64,000 bases of DNA from Lederbergia graminis (GTDB lineage Bacteria; Bacillota; Bacilli; Bacillales; Bacillaceae_C), in assembly GCF_042655485.1 (NCBI RefSeq), contig NZ_JBHSMC010000029.1, forward strand, positions 151,818 to 215,817, given 5' to 3'. A model generated the notes under the pieces. The model saw only the letters and a program-made list of their open reading frames with translations. It ran no database searches and was not told the DNA's origin. A program made the translations under genes and the position numbers. Below, piece by piece: positions 44,205 to 54,248 of the stretch (position 1 is its first letter; each line of letters starts with the position of its first letter).

Positions 44205-45965
44205 TCACTTCACCTCTTTCTGTTTTGCATAGTTCCGCTCACGAGGCTTAATTAGTGAAACATCAACTTCTTCATAACTGAATTCTGGTGAGTCCGTATT
44301 AGGATTATAATTTGCCATTGTTGTTTTTAGCCATTCCTCATCATTACGATTAGGGAATTCTGGCTTATAGTGTGCTCCTCTACTTTCATTACGGTTTAAT
44401 GCTCCAATTGTAATTACACGCGCTAACTGTAGCATATTCCATAATTGTCTAGTAAATAGTGCACCCTGATTACTCCAGTTGTTTGTATCATTAATATTAA
44501 TGTTTTTCCAACGTTCCATTAATTCAAGAATCTTATTATCTGTTTCTTTTAGCTTGTCGTTGTAACGAACAACCGTCACATTATTTGTCATCCATTCACC
44601 TAATTCCTTATGAATGACATATGCATTTTCAGTTCCATCCATTGTCATAATATCTTCCCATTTATCTTGTTCGTGTTTCACTGCTTGTTCGAAAACGGAA
44701 GATGGTAAAGAATCTACACTCTTATCTAAGCCACTGATATATTTAACGGCCTCTGGACCAGCAACCATACCACCATACACAGCTGATAGTAAGGAATTTG
44801 CTCCAAGTCGATTCGCACCATGTTGAGAATAATCACATTCACCAGCAGCAAATAATCCAGGTATGTTTGTATGTTGATTATAATCAACCCATAAACCACC
44901 CATCGAATAGTGAACTGCAGGGAAGATTTTCATCGGAACTTTACGTGGATCGTCACCAGTAAATTTCTCATAAATCTCAATAATTCCACCAAGTTTAACA
45001 TCCAGTTCATGTGGATCTTTATGAGAAAGGTCCAAATAAACCATGTTTTCTCCATTAATTCCAAGTTTTAAATCTACACATACGTGGAAGATTTCACGTG
45101 TAGCAATATCACGTGGTACTAAGTTTCCATATGCAGGATATTTTTCTTCTAGGAAATACCATGGTTTTCCGTCTTTATATGTCCAAATACGACCACCTTC
45201 ACCACGAGCTGATTCACTCATTAGACGTAGTTTATCATCTCCTGGGATAGCTGTAGGGTGAATTTGAATAAACTCTCCGTTAGCATAAGTAGCTCCTTGT
45301 TGGTAAACGATGGAAGCTGCTGACCCAGTATTAATAACTGAGTTAGTCGATTTCCCAAAAATGATTCCAGGTCCACCAGTTGCCATAATGACTGCATCTG
45401 CAGGGAATGATTGAATTTCCATTGTTGTCATATTTTGAGCAACGACACCACGGCAAACGCCTTCATCATCTTTAATAATACCTAAGAAATCCCAGCCTTC
45501 ATATTTATTTACTAAACCTGCTACTTCATGACGACGAACTTGCTCATCAAGAGCATATAGTAATTGTTGGCCGGTAGTCGCACCAGCAAATGCTGTACGG
45601 TGATGTTGAGTTCCTCCGAATCTACGGAAATCCAACAGACCTTCTGGTGTTCTATTAAACATTACACCCATACGATCAAATAAATTAATAATTTCTGGAG
45701 CTGCCTCACACATCGCTTTAACTGGTGGTTGATTTGCTAAGAAATCTCCACCATAAACCGTATCATCGAAATGTATATAAGGTGAATCGCCTTCACCCTT
45801 CGTATTTACTGCACCATTAATACCACCTTGTGCACATACTGAGTGTGATCTTTTTACAGGTACAAGTGAAAAGAGATCAACTTGTTTACCTTCTTCTGCA
45901 ATTTTGATTGTTGCCATCAAGCCGGCCAATCCCCCGCCGACCACGATGATTTTATTATTACTCAT
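44205..45965 (-). CDS. sdhA: Succinate dehydrogenase flavoprotein subunit
   Basis: 586 residues from the ATG at 45965 (GGAGTGAG upstream), the same length as B. subtilis SdhA. The FAD-binding motif is IIVVGGGLAGLMATIKIAE. HSVCAQGGINGA carries the His for covalent FAD, and SARGEGGRIW and QHGANRLGANSLL are active-site blocks. It oxidises succinate to fumarate in the TCA cycle on the inner membrane face. Confidence 0.98.
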   Translation of the reverse strand: MSNNKIIVVGGGLAGLMATIKIAEEGKQVDLFSLVPVKRSHSVCAQGGINGAVNTKGEGDSPYIHFDDTVYGGDFLANQPPVKAMCEAAPEIINLFDRMGVMFNRTPEGLLDFRRFGGTQHHRTAFAGATTGQQLLYALDEQVRRHEVAGLVNKYEGWDFLGIIKDDEGVCRGVVAQNMTTMEIQSFPADAVIMATGGPGIIFGKSTNSVINTGSAASIVYQQGATYANGEFIQIHPTAIPGDDKLRLMSESARGEGGRIWTYKDGKPWYFLEEKYPAYGNLVPRDIATREIFHVCVDLKLGINGENMVYLDLSHKDPHELDVKLGGIIEIYEKFTGDDPRKVPMKIFPAVHYSMGGLWVDYNQHTNIPGLFAAGECDYSQHGANRLGANSLLSAVYGGMVAGPEAVKYISGLDKSVDSLPSSVFEQAVKHEQDKWEDIMTMDGTENAYVIHKELGEWMTNNVTVVRYNDKLKETDNKILELMERWKNININDTNNWSNQGALFTRQLWNMLQLARVITIGALNRNESRGAHYKPEFPNRNDEEWLKTTMANYNPNTDSPEFSYEEVDVSLIKPRERNYAKQKEVK

Positions 45966-46016
45966 CGTGCGACTCACTCCTTTTTTTCTCTGTTGTTCTC
46001 TCACTAGATCGAATGC

Positions 46017-46643
46017 TTATACGAATAGATTTGGATAAACAAATGCTAATGCTGCTCTTACCCCAATGATAGAAACTACAATAAATACACCTGTCATAAT
46101 CCAGGAAGAAATGCGCTGAGATTTAGGTGATTGCGTAATTCCCCAGCGAACTAGGAAGGACCATAATCCATTGGATAAATGGAAAGTAGCTGCTAGAATA
46201 CCAGCTAAATAGAGTATTAGCATTACTGGATTAGTTAAAATGTTCTCCATCATTTCAAAGTTTACTTCAGCACCTAAAGCTTTTTGAATTCTTGTTTGGT
46301 ATACATGCCAGGCAATGAAGAATACTAATATGATTCCTGTAATTCTTTGAATCGTAAACAACCAGTTACGAAAAAAGCTTAATTTTACAGGATTGTTATT
46401 AGCCGTGAAGGCAATATAAATTCCCAAAATGGCATGAAACAATAACGGTATGTAAATAACAACCCACTCAAGAATATGAACGAATGGTAAATTACCCATA
46501 AAGTCAGATGCTTTGTTAAATGCTTCTTCGCCACGTGTAGCGAAATGATTAATAACTAAGTGCTGTACTAAAAATAATCCTACAGGAATTACTCCTAGTA
46601 ACGAGTGCAGCCTACGCCAATAAAATTCATTTTTCCCTGCCAT
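46017..46643 (-). CDS. sdhC: Succinate dehydrogenase cytochrome b558 subunit
   Basis: 208 residues with five membrane helices and the haem-ligand histidines typical of the Bacillus di-haem single-subunit type (RRLHSLLGVIPVGLFLVQHL, LLFHAILGIY, IAWHVYQTR, TFHLSNGLWSFLVRWG). It anchors SdhAB and passes electrons to menaquinone. The ATG follows AAGGGGGGGAAC. It is the first gene of the operon. The 260-base gap before the divergent yslB holds both promoters. Confidence 0.95.
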   Translation of the reverse strand: MAGKNEFYWRRLHSLLGVIPVGLFLVQHLVINHFATRGEEAFNKASDFMGNLPFVHILEWVVIYIPLLFHAILGIYIAFTANNNPVKLSFFRNWLFTIQRITGIILVFFIAWHVYQTRIQKALGAEVNFEMMENILTNPVMLILYLAGILAATFHLSNGLWSFLVRWGITQSPKSQRISSWIMTGVFIVVSIIGVRAALAFVYPNLFV

Positions 46644-46903
46644 AAAGTTCCCCCCCTTAGTAGTTAAGCGTCTGCATTTTCAGACATGATTCTCTTATAA
46701 ATTTCGACATGTCCAATTACACAAAATGTTCTATACAATTCTGTGTCATCTTTATTCTACTCCCCCCCACGAAAAGCGTCAAGGCAACGTTTTCATTTTC
46801 CGTTTCCTATTTTATTCTATATACTTTCAATCTTTTCTCATAAAAAATATAAAAAACTGTTCCATTTTAGTATATAATATGTATATAGAAAGAGGGGAAT
46901 AGA

Positions 46904-47356
46904 GTGAAATCTACTTCATTTAATCAAGAACAACAACAGGATGGAAAAGAGTCCATACCCGTTTTTGGATATGAATTGTTACGAGATATTTTAATTCCCA
47001 GCCTTCTCGGTAAGGATACAGCAGAAATCTCTTATTGGGCAGGAAAAAACTTAGCACGTAATTTTCCACTGCTAACCATACAGGAAATCTCTTCCTTTTT
47101 CCAAGAAGCTGCATGGGGTCAACTAAATGTAATAGATGAAAACAAAAATGAAATGAAACTAGAACTAAGTGGTCCAATCGTAGAAAGACGATTACACATG
47201 AACCAAGATGCTACTTTCCAGCTCGAAGCAGGATTTATTGCTGAACAAATTGAAAAACAAAAACATGTCGTAACAGAAGCACATGCCGAAACCATATTAA
47301 AGAAAAACATTGTCCTAATAACAGTTCGCTGGGACAAACACGATGAGGTTTTATAA
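46904..47356 (+). CDS. yslB: YslB, DUF2507 family protein
   Basis: 150 residues, GTG start after AGAGGGGAATAGA. The family (V4R/haem-NO-binding-like small fold) is found beside sdhC in many bacilli. Recognisable parts are PVFGYELLRDILIPSLLGKDT, ISYWAGKNLAR and GFIAEQIEKQ. It is one of two plus-strand genes here and is divergent from sdhC. A TATAAT box is at 46873-46878. The function is unknown; the related V4R fold binds small hydrophobic ligands. Confidence 0.88.
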   Translation: MKSTSFNQEQQQDGKESIPVFGYELLRDILIPSLLGKDTAEISYWAGKNLARNFPLLTIQEISSFFQEAAWGQLNVIDENKNEMKLELSGPIVERRLHMNQDATFQLEAGFIAEQIEKQKHVVTEAHAETILKKNIVLITVRWDKHDEVL

Positions 47357-47397
47357 TATTATTCATGACTATAACAAAAAATTGTAGATATTATTTA

Positions 47398-47445
47398 AAA
47401 GCCAAACTATAACTTGAGTTGTTTTCAAGCTAGTTGGCTTTTTTT
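47398..47445 (+). terminator. yslB terminator
   Basis: AAGCCAA...TTGGCTT outer stem with an inner CTTGA/TCAAG stem, followed by seven T. It may also serve lysC from the other side. Confidence 0.85.
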
Positions 47446-47567
47446 CTATAGGTTTAAAATCGGCTAGTAGTCCTTCTAATGTTTTCTTCTACAAACAATT
47501 CTCACGGTAGTCGCATTAAGTAAACTTTTTAGAAGCGTAATCTACTAAGAATGCAAACTTACCAGCT

Positions 47568-47742
47568 GAGGAAATACACGTAGACTCCAGCGGAGCAAGG
47601 GCCTCGGTGAGACCAATCTTGTGCGATTAGCAAGCACATTTCGCTTTTCTAAGCCCGTGGAAAGCAAAGTGTATTTCACCAGCGGTATAGTTACACTAAT
47701 ATTTATTAGGAATTACAACTCATATAAATAATTCTATCCCAT
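47568..47742 (-). repeat. Stop-proximal dispersed repeat, copy 3 (R3)
   Basis: It begins about 18 bases after the lysC stop. On the minus strand it reads GATGGGATAGAA, AATTCCTAATAA, CTATACCGCTGGTGAAATAC, CGCTTTCCACGGGC, an inner block with a GTGC..GCAC hairpin, and ends GTGTATTTCCTC. The GAAATACAC and GTGTATTTC ends form an inverted repeat. The AACTATC hairpin of the other copies is absent. Nothing else is visible in 47446-47567. Confidence 0.75.
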
Positions 47743-47760
47743 CTACTTCTTTCATTTCAA

Positions 47761-48990
47761 TTATCGAACTTCTTGCCCTACAGATAGCTTGAATTCATCA
47801 TGGAGAATATTAGCTGCTTCTTCCATTTTATCTTCTTCAATAACTGCTGAAACCTTAATTTCAGATGTACTAACCATCTTAATTTGGATATTTTTCTCTG
47901 CTAAAATATTAAACATTTGCGCAGCCACTCCAGGGTTAGATACCATTCCCGCTCCTACGATTGATACTTTCGCTAGTCCAGCTTCATATTCAATATGTTC
48001 AAATCCAATTGTCTCTTTTTGGCTTTCAAGAACATTCACAGCCTCTTTACGATCTTTATTTTTGATAGAGAACGATAGGTTTGTTGTATTTGTATCTGTT
48101 TGACTTTGGATAATAATATCTACATCAATATGATTTTCTGCTAAAACAGTAAACACTGATGATAGCCCAGTTAATTGATTGCTTAATCCAAAAATTGTAA
48201 GTCTTGTAATATCCTTTTCAAACGCTACTCCTCTAACTACTAAATTATTTTCCATTGAAACTTCCTCCTCAATAACTGTGCCATCTTCATTTTCTGTGCT
48301 TGATCTAACTTCTAGTGAAACATTATAGTTTTTAGCAAATTCCACTGCTCGTGGGTGTAATACTCCTGCGCCAAGGTTTGCCAATTCCAGCATTTCATCA
48401 TAAGAGATAGCTGAAAGCTTTCTTGCTCCTTCCACATATCGTGGGTCTGAAGTGAATACTCCTGTTACATCCGTACAAATTAAACATTTCTCCGCATTTA
48501 GTGCAGCTGCTATTGCAACAGCAGTTGTATCTGAGCCACCTCTTCCAAGCGTAGTTATTTCTCCTGATTCAGTAATTCCTTGGAATCCTGCAGCTACTAC
48601 TACTTTGCCTTCTTGTAATAATTCATCCAAACGATTTGTCTTTATATCGAGTATCCGAGCATTTGAATGGACACTTTCCGTTATAATCCCAGCTTGCCAA
48701 CCTGTTAACGAAACTGCTGGTACACCTTTTTCAATAAGTGCCATAGACAGTAGTGAAATGGTTACTTGCTCTCCAGTTGTTAGAAGCATGTCCATCTCTC
48801 TTTTTGCAGGTGTTTCTGTAATTTCACCAGCTAGTTGTAATAGATGATCTGTTGTTTTTCCCATAGCAGACACAACAACTACAACATTTTTCCCAGAATT
48901 TTTTAAGTCGATAATTCGCTTAGCAACATGTTGAATTTTTTCCGTAGTTGCGACAGAAGTGCCGCCAAACTTGATTACAATCGTACCCAT
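47761..48990 (-). CDS. lysC: Aspartokinase II (lysine-sensitive type)
   Basis: 409 residues. It phosphorylates aspartate as the first step towards lysine, methionine and threonine and, in spore formers, dipicolinate. The kinase domain begins IVIKFGGTSVATTEKI and has GRGGSDTTAVAIAAAL; two ACT domains for feedback control follow (RLTIFGLSNQLTGLSS, AKVSIVGAGMVSNPG). Internal translation of the beta subunit is known in B. subtilis; an in-frame ATG follows near residue 246 (EEVSMENNLV). A lysine riboswitch and terminator lie upstream, so lysine represses it. Confidence 0.96.
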   Translation of the reverse strand: MGTIVIKFGGTSVATTEKIQHVAKRIIDLKNSGKNVVVVVSAMGKTTDHLLQLAGEITETPAKREMDMLLTTGEQVTISLLSMALIEKGVPAVSLTGWQAGIITESVHSNARILDIKTNRLDELLQEGKVVVAAGFQGITESGEITTLGRGGSDTTAVAIAAALNAEKCLICTDVTGVFTSDPRYVEGARKLSAISYDEMLELANLGAGVLHPRAVEFAKNYNVSLEVRSSTENEDGTVIEEEVSMENNLVVRGVAFEKDITRLTIFGLSNQLTGLSSVFTVLAENHIDVDIIIQSQTDTNTTNLSFSIKNKDRKEAVNVLESQKETIGFEHIEYEAGLAKVSIVGAGMVSNPGVAAQMFNILAEKNIQIKMVSTSEIKVSAVIEEDKMEEAANILHDEFKLSVGQEVR

Positions 48991-49083
48991 TACCTTGCCT
49001 TCTTTCCATGATAGTAGTTTTCACCTTAACATATCGAACGGCCAATTCAGACTTTTTTTGGACATTCTGCATTTAAAATAAAA

Positions 49084-49109
49084 AAGCAATGAGAGTATTC
49101 TCATTGCTT
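49084..49109 (-). terminator. Riboswitch-controlled terminator of lysC
   Basis: AAGCAATGAGA pairs with TCTCATTGCTT around GTAT, then TTTTTATTTT on the minus strand, 94 bases before the lysC start and downstream of the L-box aptamer. Confidence 0.9.
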
Positions 49110-49143
49110 GTGAAACGCACATATAGATAAATATATCACAACA

Positions 49144-49320
49144 TGAGATAGCTCTCCATAACGTAGAAATCGTTATGACAATCCTGCATTTCTTAAACCC
49201 AGGACCAGCGAAGAATATTATGGGTTTTCCTTCACTTCGGCAAATCGTCCCTTTCAGTATTTATCATGGAAGCCCATCCTTCTCCAAATACTTACTATTG
49301 ATGATTTGCACCTCTATCTT
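49144..49320 (-). ncRNA. Lysine riboswitch (L box)
   Basis: On the minus strand the leader shows the conserved L-box blocks in order: GATAGAGGTGCAA, AGTAAGTATTTGGAGAAGG, TTTGCCGAAGTGAAGG, CTGGTCCTGGGTTT, GGATTGTCA, and GGAGAGCTATCTC. The first and last parts pair to form P1 (GATAG/CTATC). Binding of lysine should favour the downstream terminator and stop lysC transcription. This class is well known before lysC in Bacillus. Confidence 0.95.
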
Positions 49321-49370
49321 TTCTATGAAATTGCACTTATTATATCATTGTGCAATTAATTACACAATAC

Positions 49371-51143
49371 CTATTTATCTAAATTTTCTTTTAGAGTAGT
49401 TGCAATATCGCTTGGAATTCCTAATTCAACTATTTCCTCCACTGTCGCTTCCTTCATCTTCTTTAATGAACCAAAATGGCGTAGCAACTTTTTCTTCCGT
49501 ACAGGTCCAATACCTTTAATTTCATCAAGTGTTGATTGAAAAGCCGATTTCCCTCGTAATTGTCGATGAAAAGTAATAGCAAAGCGGTGGACTTCATCTT
49601 GAATTCTTTGTAACAAATAAAATTCCTGGCTATTTCTTGCTAACGGAACAATCTCAAGTGGATTACCAAATAACAATTGAGAAGTGCGATGTTTTTCATC
49701 TTTTGCAAGGCCAGCAACTGGTACTGTTAGCCCTAATTCATCCTCAATAATTTCCTTAGCAGCATCAATTTGACCTTTACCACCATCTATTAAGATTAAG
49801 TCAGGTAATGGGAGCTTCTCCTTTAATACCCTAGTGTATCTTCTTCTAACAACTTCACGCATGGATTCATAATCATCTGGTCCTTGCACTGACTTTATTT
49901 TATATTTACGATACTCTCGTTTTTCAGGTTTACCATCAATAAAAACTACCATTGCGGAAACAGGGTCTGTACCTTGGATATTGGAGTTATCGAATGCTTC
50001 AATACGATGCGGAGTATAAATCCCCATGGCCTCTCCTAATTTATCCACTGCGTTAATAGTACGATCTTCATCACGTTCAATGAGAGAGAATTTTTCATCT
50101 AAGGCAATTTTGGCATTTTTCATAGCTAAATTAACTAAATCTTTTTTCTGACCTTTTTTCGGTTGTAATACTTTAAGATCCAATAATTGTTCAGCTAATT
50201 CTTTATCAGCATTTTCAGGAATTAATATTTCTTTTGGCTTCACATAATTTGATTGTGAATAGAACTGCCCCAAATAAGTAAGAAATTCCTCCTCTTCCTC
50301 TCGATAAACTGGAAATAATGAAACATCTCGTTCAATTAGTTTTCCTTGTCTAATGAAGAAAACCTGTACGCACATCCAACCTTTATCTAAGGCATAACCA
50401 AAAACATCACGGCTTGTATAATCAGCAGACATCATTGTTTGTTTTTCCATTGTTGTTTCGATGTTTGCTATTTGATCTCGATATTCTTTTGCACGTTCAA
50501 ATTCTAACTTTTCTGCTGCTTCTAGCATTTTTTTCTGCAGGTTCTCTTTAATCTCTGTATGACCACAATTTAAAAATCTTGTAATCTCATCCGTCATTTG
50601 CTTATATGTTTCTTCCGATACTTCATTTACACTTGGTGCTAAACATTGACCTAAATGATAATATAAACAAACTCGGTCACACATGGTATTGCATTTTCTT
50701 AGTGGATATAAACGATCAAGTAGTTTTTTTGTTTCATTTGCGGCAAGAGCATTCGGATACGGTCCAAAATATTTACCTTTATCCTTTTTGACTTTTCTTG
50801 TAATTATTAGCCTTGGATGTCGTTCATTCGTTATCTTGATATATGGATAACTTTTATCGTCTTTCAGCATGACGTTATATTTAGGATTATGCTTCTTTAT
50901 TAAGTTCATTTCTAAAATTAATGCTTCGATATTAGAGGAAGTTACAATATATTCAAAATCTTCAATTTCACTAACCAAGCGTTGCGTTTTCGTATCATGA
51001 GAACCAGTAAAATAGGATCTAACTCTATTTTTCAGTATTTTTGCTTTTCCAACATAAATAATTGTATTTTGACGGTCCTTCATTAAATAACAGCCAGGTT
51101 GATCTGGCAATATTGCTAGTTTATTTTTAATTATTTCATTCAT
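49371..51143 (-). CDS. uvrC: Excinuclease ABC subunit C
   Basis: 590 residues. It makes the two incisions in nucleotide excision repair. The N-terminal GIY-YIG nuclease reads PGCYLMKDRQNTIIYVGKAKILKNRV. The UVR motif is near residue 205 (AAEKLEFERAKEYRDQI). The RNase H-like second nuclease contains EAFDNSNIQGTDPVSAMVVF and ILIDGGKGQI, and a C-terminal helix-hairpin-helix follows (IKGIGPVRKKKLLRHFG). The ATG lies just after the trxA terminator. Confidence 0.97.
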   Translation of the reverse strand: MNEIIKNKLAILPDQPGCYLMKDRQNTIIYVGKAKILKNRVRSYFTGSHDTKTQRLVSEIEDFEYIVTSSNIEALILEMNLIKKHNPKYNVMLKDDKSYPYIKITNERHPRLIITRKVKKDKGKYFGPYPNALAANETKKLLDRLYPLRKCNTMCDRVCLYYHLGQCLAPSVNEVSEETYKQMTDEITRFLNCGHTEIKENLQKKMLEAAEKLEFERAKEYRDQIANIETTMEKQTMMSADYTSRDVFGYALDKGWMCVQVFFIRQGKLIERDVSLFPVYREEEEEFLTYLGQFYSQSNYVKPKEILIPENADKELAEQLLDLKVLQPKKGQKKDLVNLAMKNAKIALDEKFSLIERDEDRTINAVDKLGEAMGIYTPHRIEAFDNSNIQGTDPVSAMVVFIDGKPEKREYRKYKIKSVQGPDDYESMREVVRRRYTRVLKEKLPLPDLILIDGGKGQIDAAKEIIEDELGLTVPVAGLAKDEKHRTSQLLFGNPLEIVPLARNSQEFYLLQRIQDEVHRFAITFHRQLRGKSAFQSTLDEIKGIGPVRKKKLLRHFGSLKKMKEATVEEIVELGIPSDIATTLKENLDK

Positions 51144-51172
51144 GTTCTACCACTCCAAAAAACGTATGAAAA

Positions 51173-51198
51173 AAATCCGAGCAACCAAGCTCGGATTT
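51173..51198 (-). terminator. trxA terminator
   Basis: AAATCCGAGC pairs perfectly with GCTCGGATTT around a 6-base loop, with a T-run on the minus strand. Confidence 0.92.
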
Positions 51199-51205
51199 AT
51201 ATGTC

Positions 51206-51520
51206 TTACATATGTTTATTAAGTAATTCAGCTAGAGCTTCTTTCGGTTGGAAACCAACTACTTTATCAACCGTTTCGCCATCTTTCATTACAATAAGAG
51301 TTGGAATACTCATGATTCCATATTTACTAGCAGTTTCTTGGTTTTCGTCGACGTCAACTTTGACGATTTTTGCTTTCCCGTCAAGATCTCCATCAAGTTC
51401 TTCTAAAACAGGTGCAATCATTTTACAAGGTCCGCACCAAGTTGCCCAAAAATCTACTAATACTAATCCTTCGCCCGTTTCCGCAGCAAAAGTTGCATCT
51501 GTTGCATGTGTAATAGCCAT
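51206..51520 (-). CDS. trxA: Thioredoxin
   Basis: 104 residues, the family length. The redox-active site is WCGPCK with Cys29 and Cys32, and the cis-proline is in SIPTLIVMKDG. It keeps cytosolic thiols reduced and supplies ribonucleotide reductase. It starts at an ATG after GAGGAGGTAATAATT. It is between uvrC and etfA as in B. subtilis, with its own terminator. Confidence 0.97.
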   Translation of the reverse strand: MAITHATDATFAAETGEGLVLVDFWATWCGPCKMIAPVLEELDGDLDGKAKIVKVDVDENQETASKYGIMSIPTLIVMKDGETVDKVVGFQPKEALAELLNKHM

Positions 51521-51631
51521 AATTATTACCTCCTCTTTATATACATTATAAAGCTAAGGACAGTATATCACCAGAATTGTCATCTTGCTAACAATTTGCT
51601 TCAATAATTACTCTTACCATTTAATTAATTT

Positions 51632-52612
51632 TCATGAGGTAGCTGCTTTTATTTTTTTAAACTCTTCTGTTAATAAAGGAACTACTTCAAATAAGTCACC
51701 AACAATTCCATAATCGGCTACATTAAAGATATTCGCATCAGGATCTTTATTGATAGCTACAATAACCTTTGAATTGCTCATCCCAGCTAAATGTTGAATA
51801 GCACCTGAAATTCCGCAAGCAATATACAAGTCTGGTGTAACAACTTTTCCTGTTTGGCCAATTTGCAAGGAATAATCACAGTAATCCGCATCACATGCAC
51901 CTCGTGAAGCGCCAACTGCTCCACCTAGTACAGAGGCCAATTCCTTTAGTGGTTCGAACCCCTCTGCACTTTTAACTCCGCGTCCCCCTGCAACTACAAC
52001 TTTAGCCTCTGACAAATCAACACCATCGCTTGCCTTGCGTACTACTTCCTGCACAATGGTTCGTAAATCTGTAATATTTGCAGAAATCTTTTCTATTTCA
52101 CCACTTCGAGATCCATCTTTATCCAATGCTTCAATATTATTTGGCCTAATAGTAATAATGACAACATCATCTAACGTTTTCTTTTTTTCAAAAGCTTTAC
52201 CTGAATAAATAGGCCTAGTGAAGATGACATCATCATCTTCCACCTCAATTGAAGTAACATCAGAAATTAGGCCTACATTTAACTTACTTGCAATTTTTGG
52301 TGCTAGATCTTTACCTAAAGCTGTATGTCCAATAATAATCCCTTCTGGGTTTTCCTGGTTCACAATTTCTAATAAGGCTTGTGAGTAACCATCAGAACTA
52401 TAATTCTTTAACTTCTCATCTTCCACTACAAGTACACGATCTGCCCCATAATGAAGTAACTCAGTGCCGAGCGAAGCTATTTTTTCTCCTAATAAAGCTA
52501 CAACCACTTGACCACTTTCCGCAAGTTGTCTACCCGCTGCAATTGCTTCAAACGAAACATTTCTAAGTGAATGATCACGCACTTCTGCAAGTACAAGTAT
52601 TTTTTTCGCCAT
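51632..52612 (-). CDS. etfA: Electron transfer flavoprotein, alpha subunit
   Basis: 326 residues. The C-terminal FAD-binding domain carries the ETF signature (LYIACGISGAIQHLAGMSNSK... AINKDPDANIFNVADYGIVGD). With EtfB it takes electrons from acyl-CoA dehydrogenases to the quinone pool. It is 30 bases downstream of etfB, and GGAGGGCTAG precedes the start. Confidence 0.96.
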   Translation of the reverse strand: MAKKILVLAEVRDHSLRNVSFEAIAAGRQLAESGQVVVALLGEKIASLGTELLHYGADRVLVVEDEKLKNYSSDGYSQALLEIVNQENPEGIIIGHTALGKDLAPKIASKLNVGLISDVTSIEVEDDDVIFTRPIYSGKAFEKKKTLDDVVIITIRPNNIEALDKDGSRSGEIEKISANITDLRTIVQEVVRKASDGVDLSEAKVVVAGGRGVKSAEGFEPLKELASVLGGAVGASRGACDADYCDYSLQIGQTGKVVTPDLYIACGISGAIQHLAGMSNSKVIVAINKDPDANIFNVADYGIVGDLFEVVPLLTEEFKKIKAATS

Positions 52613-52642
52613 TTTCTAGCCCTCCCAAGAACATACTAATTC

Positions 52643-53407
52643 TTAAATCGTTTTACTTAACAAGTTAGCTAGCTCCTTCACTTGCTCTTCTATTTCACCT
52701 GTAATAATTCTTCCTGCTTGTTTCTTTGGTGGGAGAAATACTTCAATTGTTTTTGTTCTTGCAGATACATCTTCCTCCTCTAAATCTAGATCATCAAGTT
52801 CAATTTCTTCTAATGGTTTTTTCTTTGCTTTCATAATTCCAGGTAAAGATGGGTATCGTGGCTCATTTAACCCTTGTTGGGCCGTAATTAATAGTGGTAG
52901 TGTAGATTCGATTACCTCTGAATCTCCTTCCACATCGCGAACAACTTTAACTTCTTTCCCTGATATCTCTAGCTTCGTAATCGTAGTGATATAAGGTATT
53001 CCTAAAATGTCTGCTACACGAGGACCTACTTGACCAGAACCACCATCAATTGCTACATTTCCAGCAAGAATTAAATCCGCTTCCTTATCAGATAAATATT
53101 CACCTATAATTTTAGCAATTGTATACTGATCACACTCTTCTACATCCTCATCAATATTAATGAGTGTCGCCTTATCTGCCCCCATTGCAAGAGCAGTTCT
53201 TAATTGTTTCTCTGCATCTTCTGATCCAACTGTTACAACAGTTACTTCACCACCGTGTTCATCTCTAACCCTTATCGCTTCTTCTATGGCATATTCATCA
53301 TAAGGATTAATAATGAATTCTGCCCCATCCTCATTGATTTCTCCATTATTAATACTGATACGTTCTTCCGTATCGAATGTTCTTTTTATTAAGACATAAA
53401 TATTCAT
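52643..53407 (-). CDS. etfB: Electron transfer flavoprotein, beta subunit
   Basis: 254 residues from the ATG at 53407 (AGGAGGGG upstream); the in-frame extension to 53455 overlaps the preceding gene and is not conserved. Family parts are DEYAIEEAIRVRDEHGGEVTVVTVG, LAGNVAIDGGSGQVGPRVA and the AMP-binding region TAQQGLNEPRYPSL. It forms a heterodimer with EtfA for fatty-acid oxidation. Confidence 0.96.
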   Translation of the reverse strand: MNIYVLIKRTFDTEERISINNGEINEDGAEFIINPYDEYAIEEAIRVRDEHGGEVTVVTVGSEDAEKQLRTALAMGADKATLINIDEDVEECDQYTIAKIIGEYLSDKEADLILAGNVAIDGGSGQVGPRVADILGIPYITTITKLEISGKEVKVVRDVEGDSEVIESTLPLLITAQQGLNEPRYPSLPGIMKAKKKPLEEIELDDLDLEEEDVSARTKTIEVFLPPKKQAGRIITGEIEEQVKELANLLSKTI

Positions 53408-53429
53408 ACGTTCCCCTCCTACATTTCGT

Positions 53430-54203
53430 CTATTTTCCTTTAAAATTAGGTTCACGCTTTTCTAAAAATGCTTGTATACCTTCCTTCCTATCTTCCGTAT
53501 TAAATAATGTCCCAAATCGTTCTGCTTCACGTTTCACACCTTTATCAAATTGATTCGTTTTTGTGTATTGTAATTGTTCAATAACCGCACGTAACACGAT
53601 AGGACTTTTCTTAGCGATTTTTTCTGCCATTACCATTCCCTGCTCAAACAGCTCATCCTCAGGAAATGATTTGTTAGCTAATCCCCATTTAACCGCTTCT
53701 TTTCCTGTAATAGGTTCACTTGTCAACATCATTTCCGCTGCTTTTGCAGGACCAACTAGTCTTGGTAAACGTTGTGTACCAGCAAATCCAGGTATAATTC
53801 CTAATTGTAATTCCGGTAGACCTAATGTAGCAGTATCACTAACAAGACGAAGATGACATGCCATCGCAAGCTCCAAACCACCACCGAGAGCAGCTCCATG
53901 GACTACGGCGATAATTGGCTTTGGAAACTTTTCAATCTTATCAAAAGTTTGCTGCCCCCTTTCAGCCAATATAGAGAATTCTTCACCACTTTTTACTTGG
54001 GTAAATTCTTTAATATCTGCTCCTGCTGAAAAGAATCGTCCCTCACCACGGATGATTACAGATCGAATTTGTTGATCATGCTCTATTTCATCTAAAATGC
54101 TAGAAATTTCACTTATTAAATTAGATGAAAGTGCATTTGCTGGTGGTCTATTAATAGAAATAATTGCAACGGAATTTTCCTTTTTAAGAGTTAAATTTTC
54201 CAT
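53430..54203 (-). CDS. fadB: Enoyl-CoA hydratase
   Basis: 257 residues of the crotonase fold. The oxyanion-hole motifs are AGADIKEF and GAALGGGLELAMACHLR; the catalytic glutamates are in the usual GLPELQLGIIPGFAGTQRLPRLVG block. It hydrates trans-2-enoyl-CoA in beta-oxidation. It lies between fadR and etfB, as ysiB/fadB does in B. subtilis. The ribosome binding site GAGGAGGAA is somewhat far from the ATG (about 11 bases). Confidence 0.94.
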   Translation of the reverse strand: MENLTLKKENSVAIISINRPPANALSSNLISEISSILDEIEHDQQIRSVIIRGEGRFFSAGADIKEFTQVKSGEEFSILAERGQQTFDKIEKFPKPIIAVVHGAALGGGLELAMACHLRLVSDTATLGLPELQLGIIPGFAGTQRLPRLVGPAKAAEMMLTSEPITGKEAVKWGLANKSFPEDELFEQGMVMAEKIAKKSPIVLRAVIEQLQYTKTNQFDKGVKREAERFGTLFNTEDRKEGIQAFLEKREPNFKGK

Positions 54204-54248
54204 ACTACACTATATTCCTCCTCTATGTACAAACATGAAAGTTTTTTA

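Noticed and set aside
48200..48260. Separate gene for the aspartokinase beta subunit
   Set aside because: In B. subtilis it is made by internal initiation; here an in-frame ATG exists but I see no strong ribosome site that would justify a separate entry.
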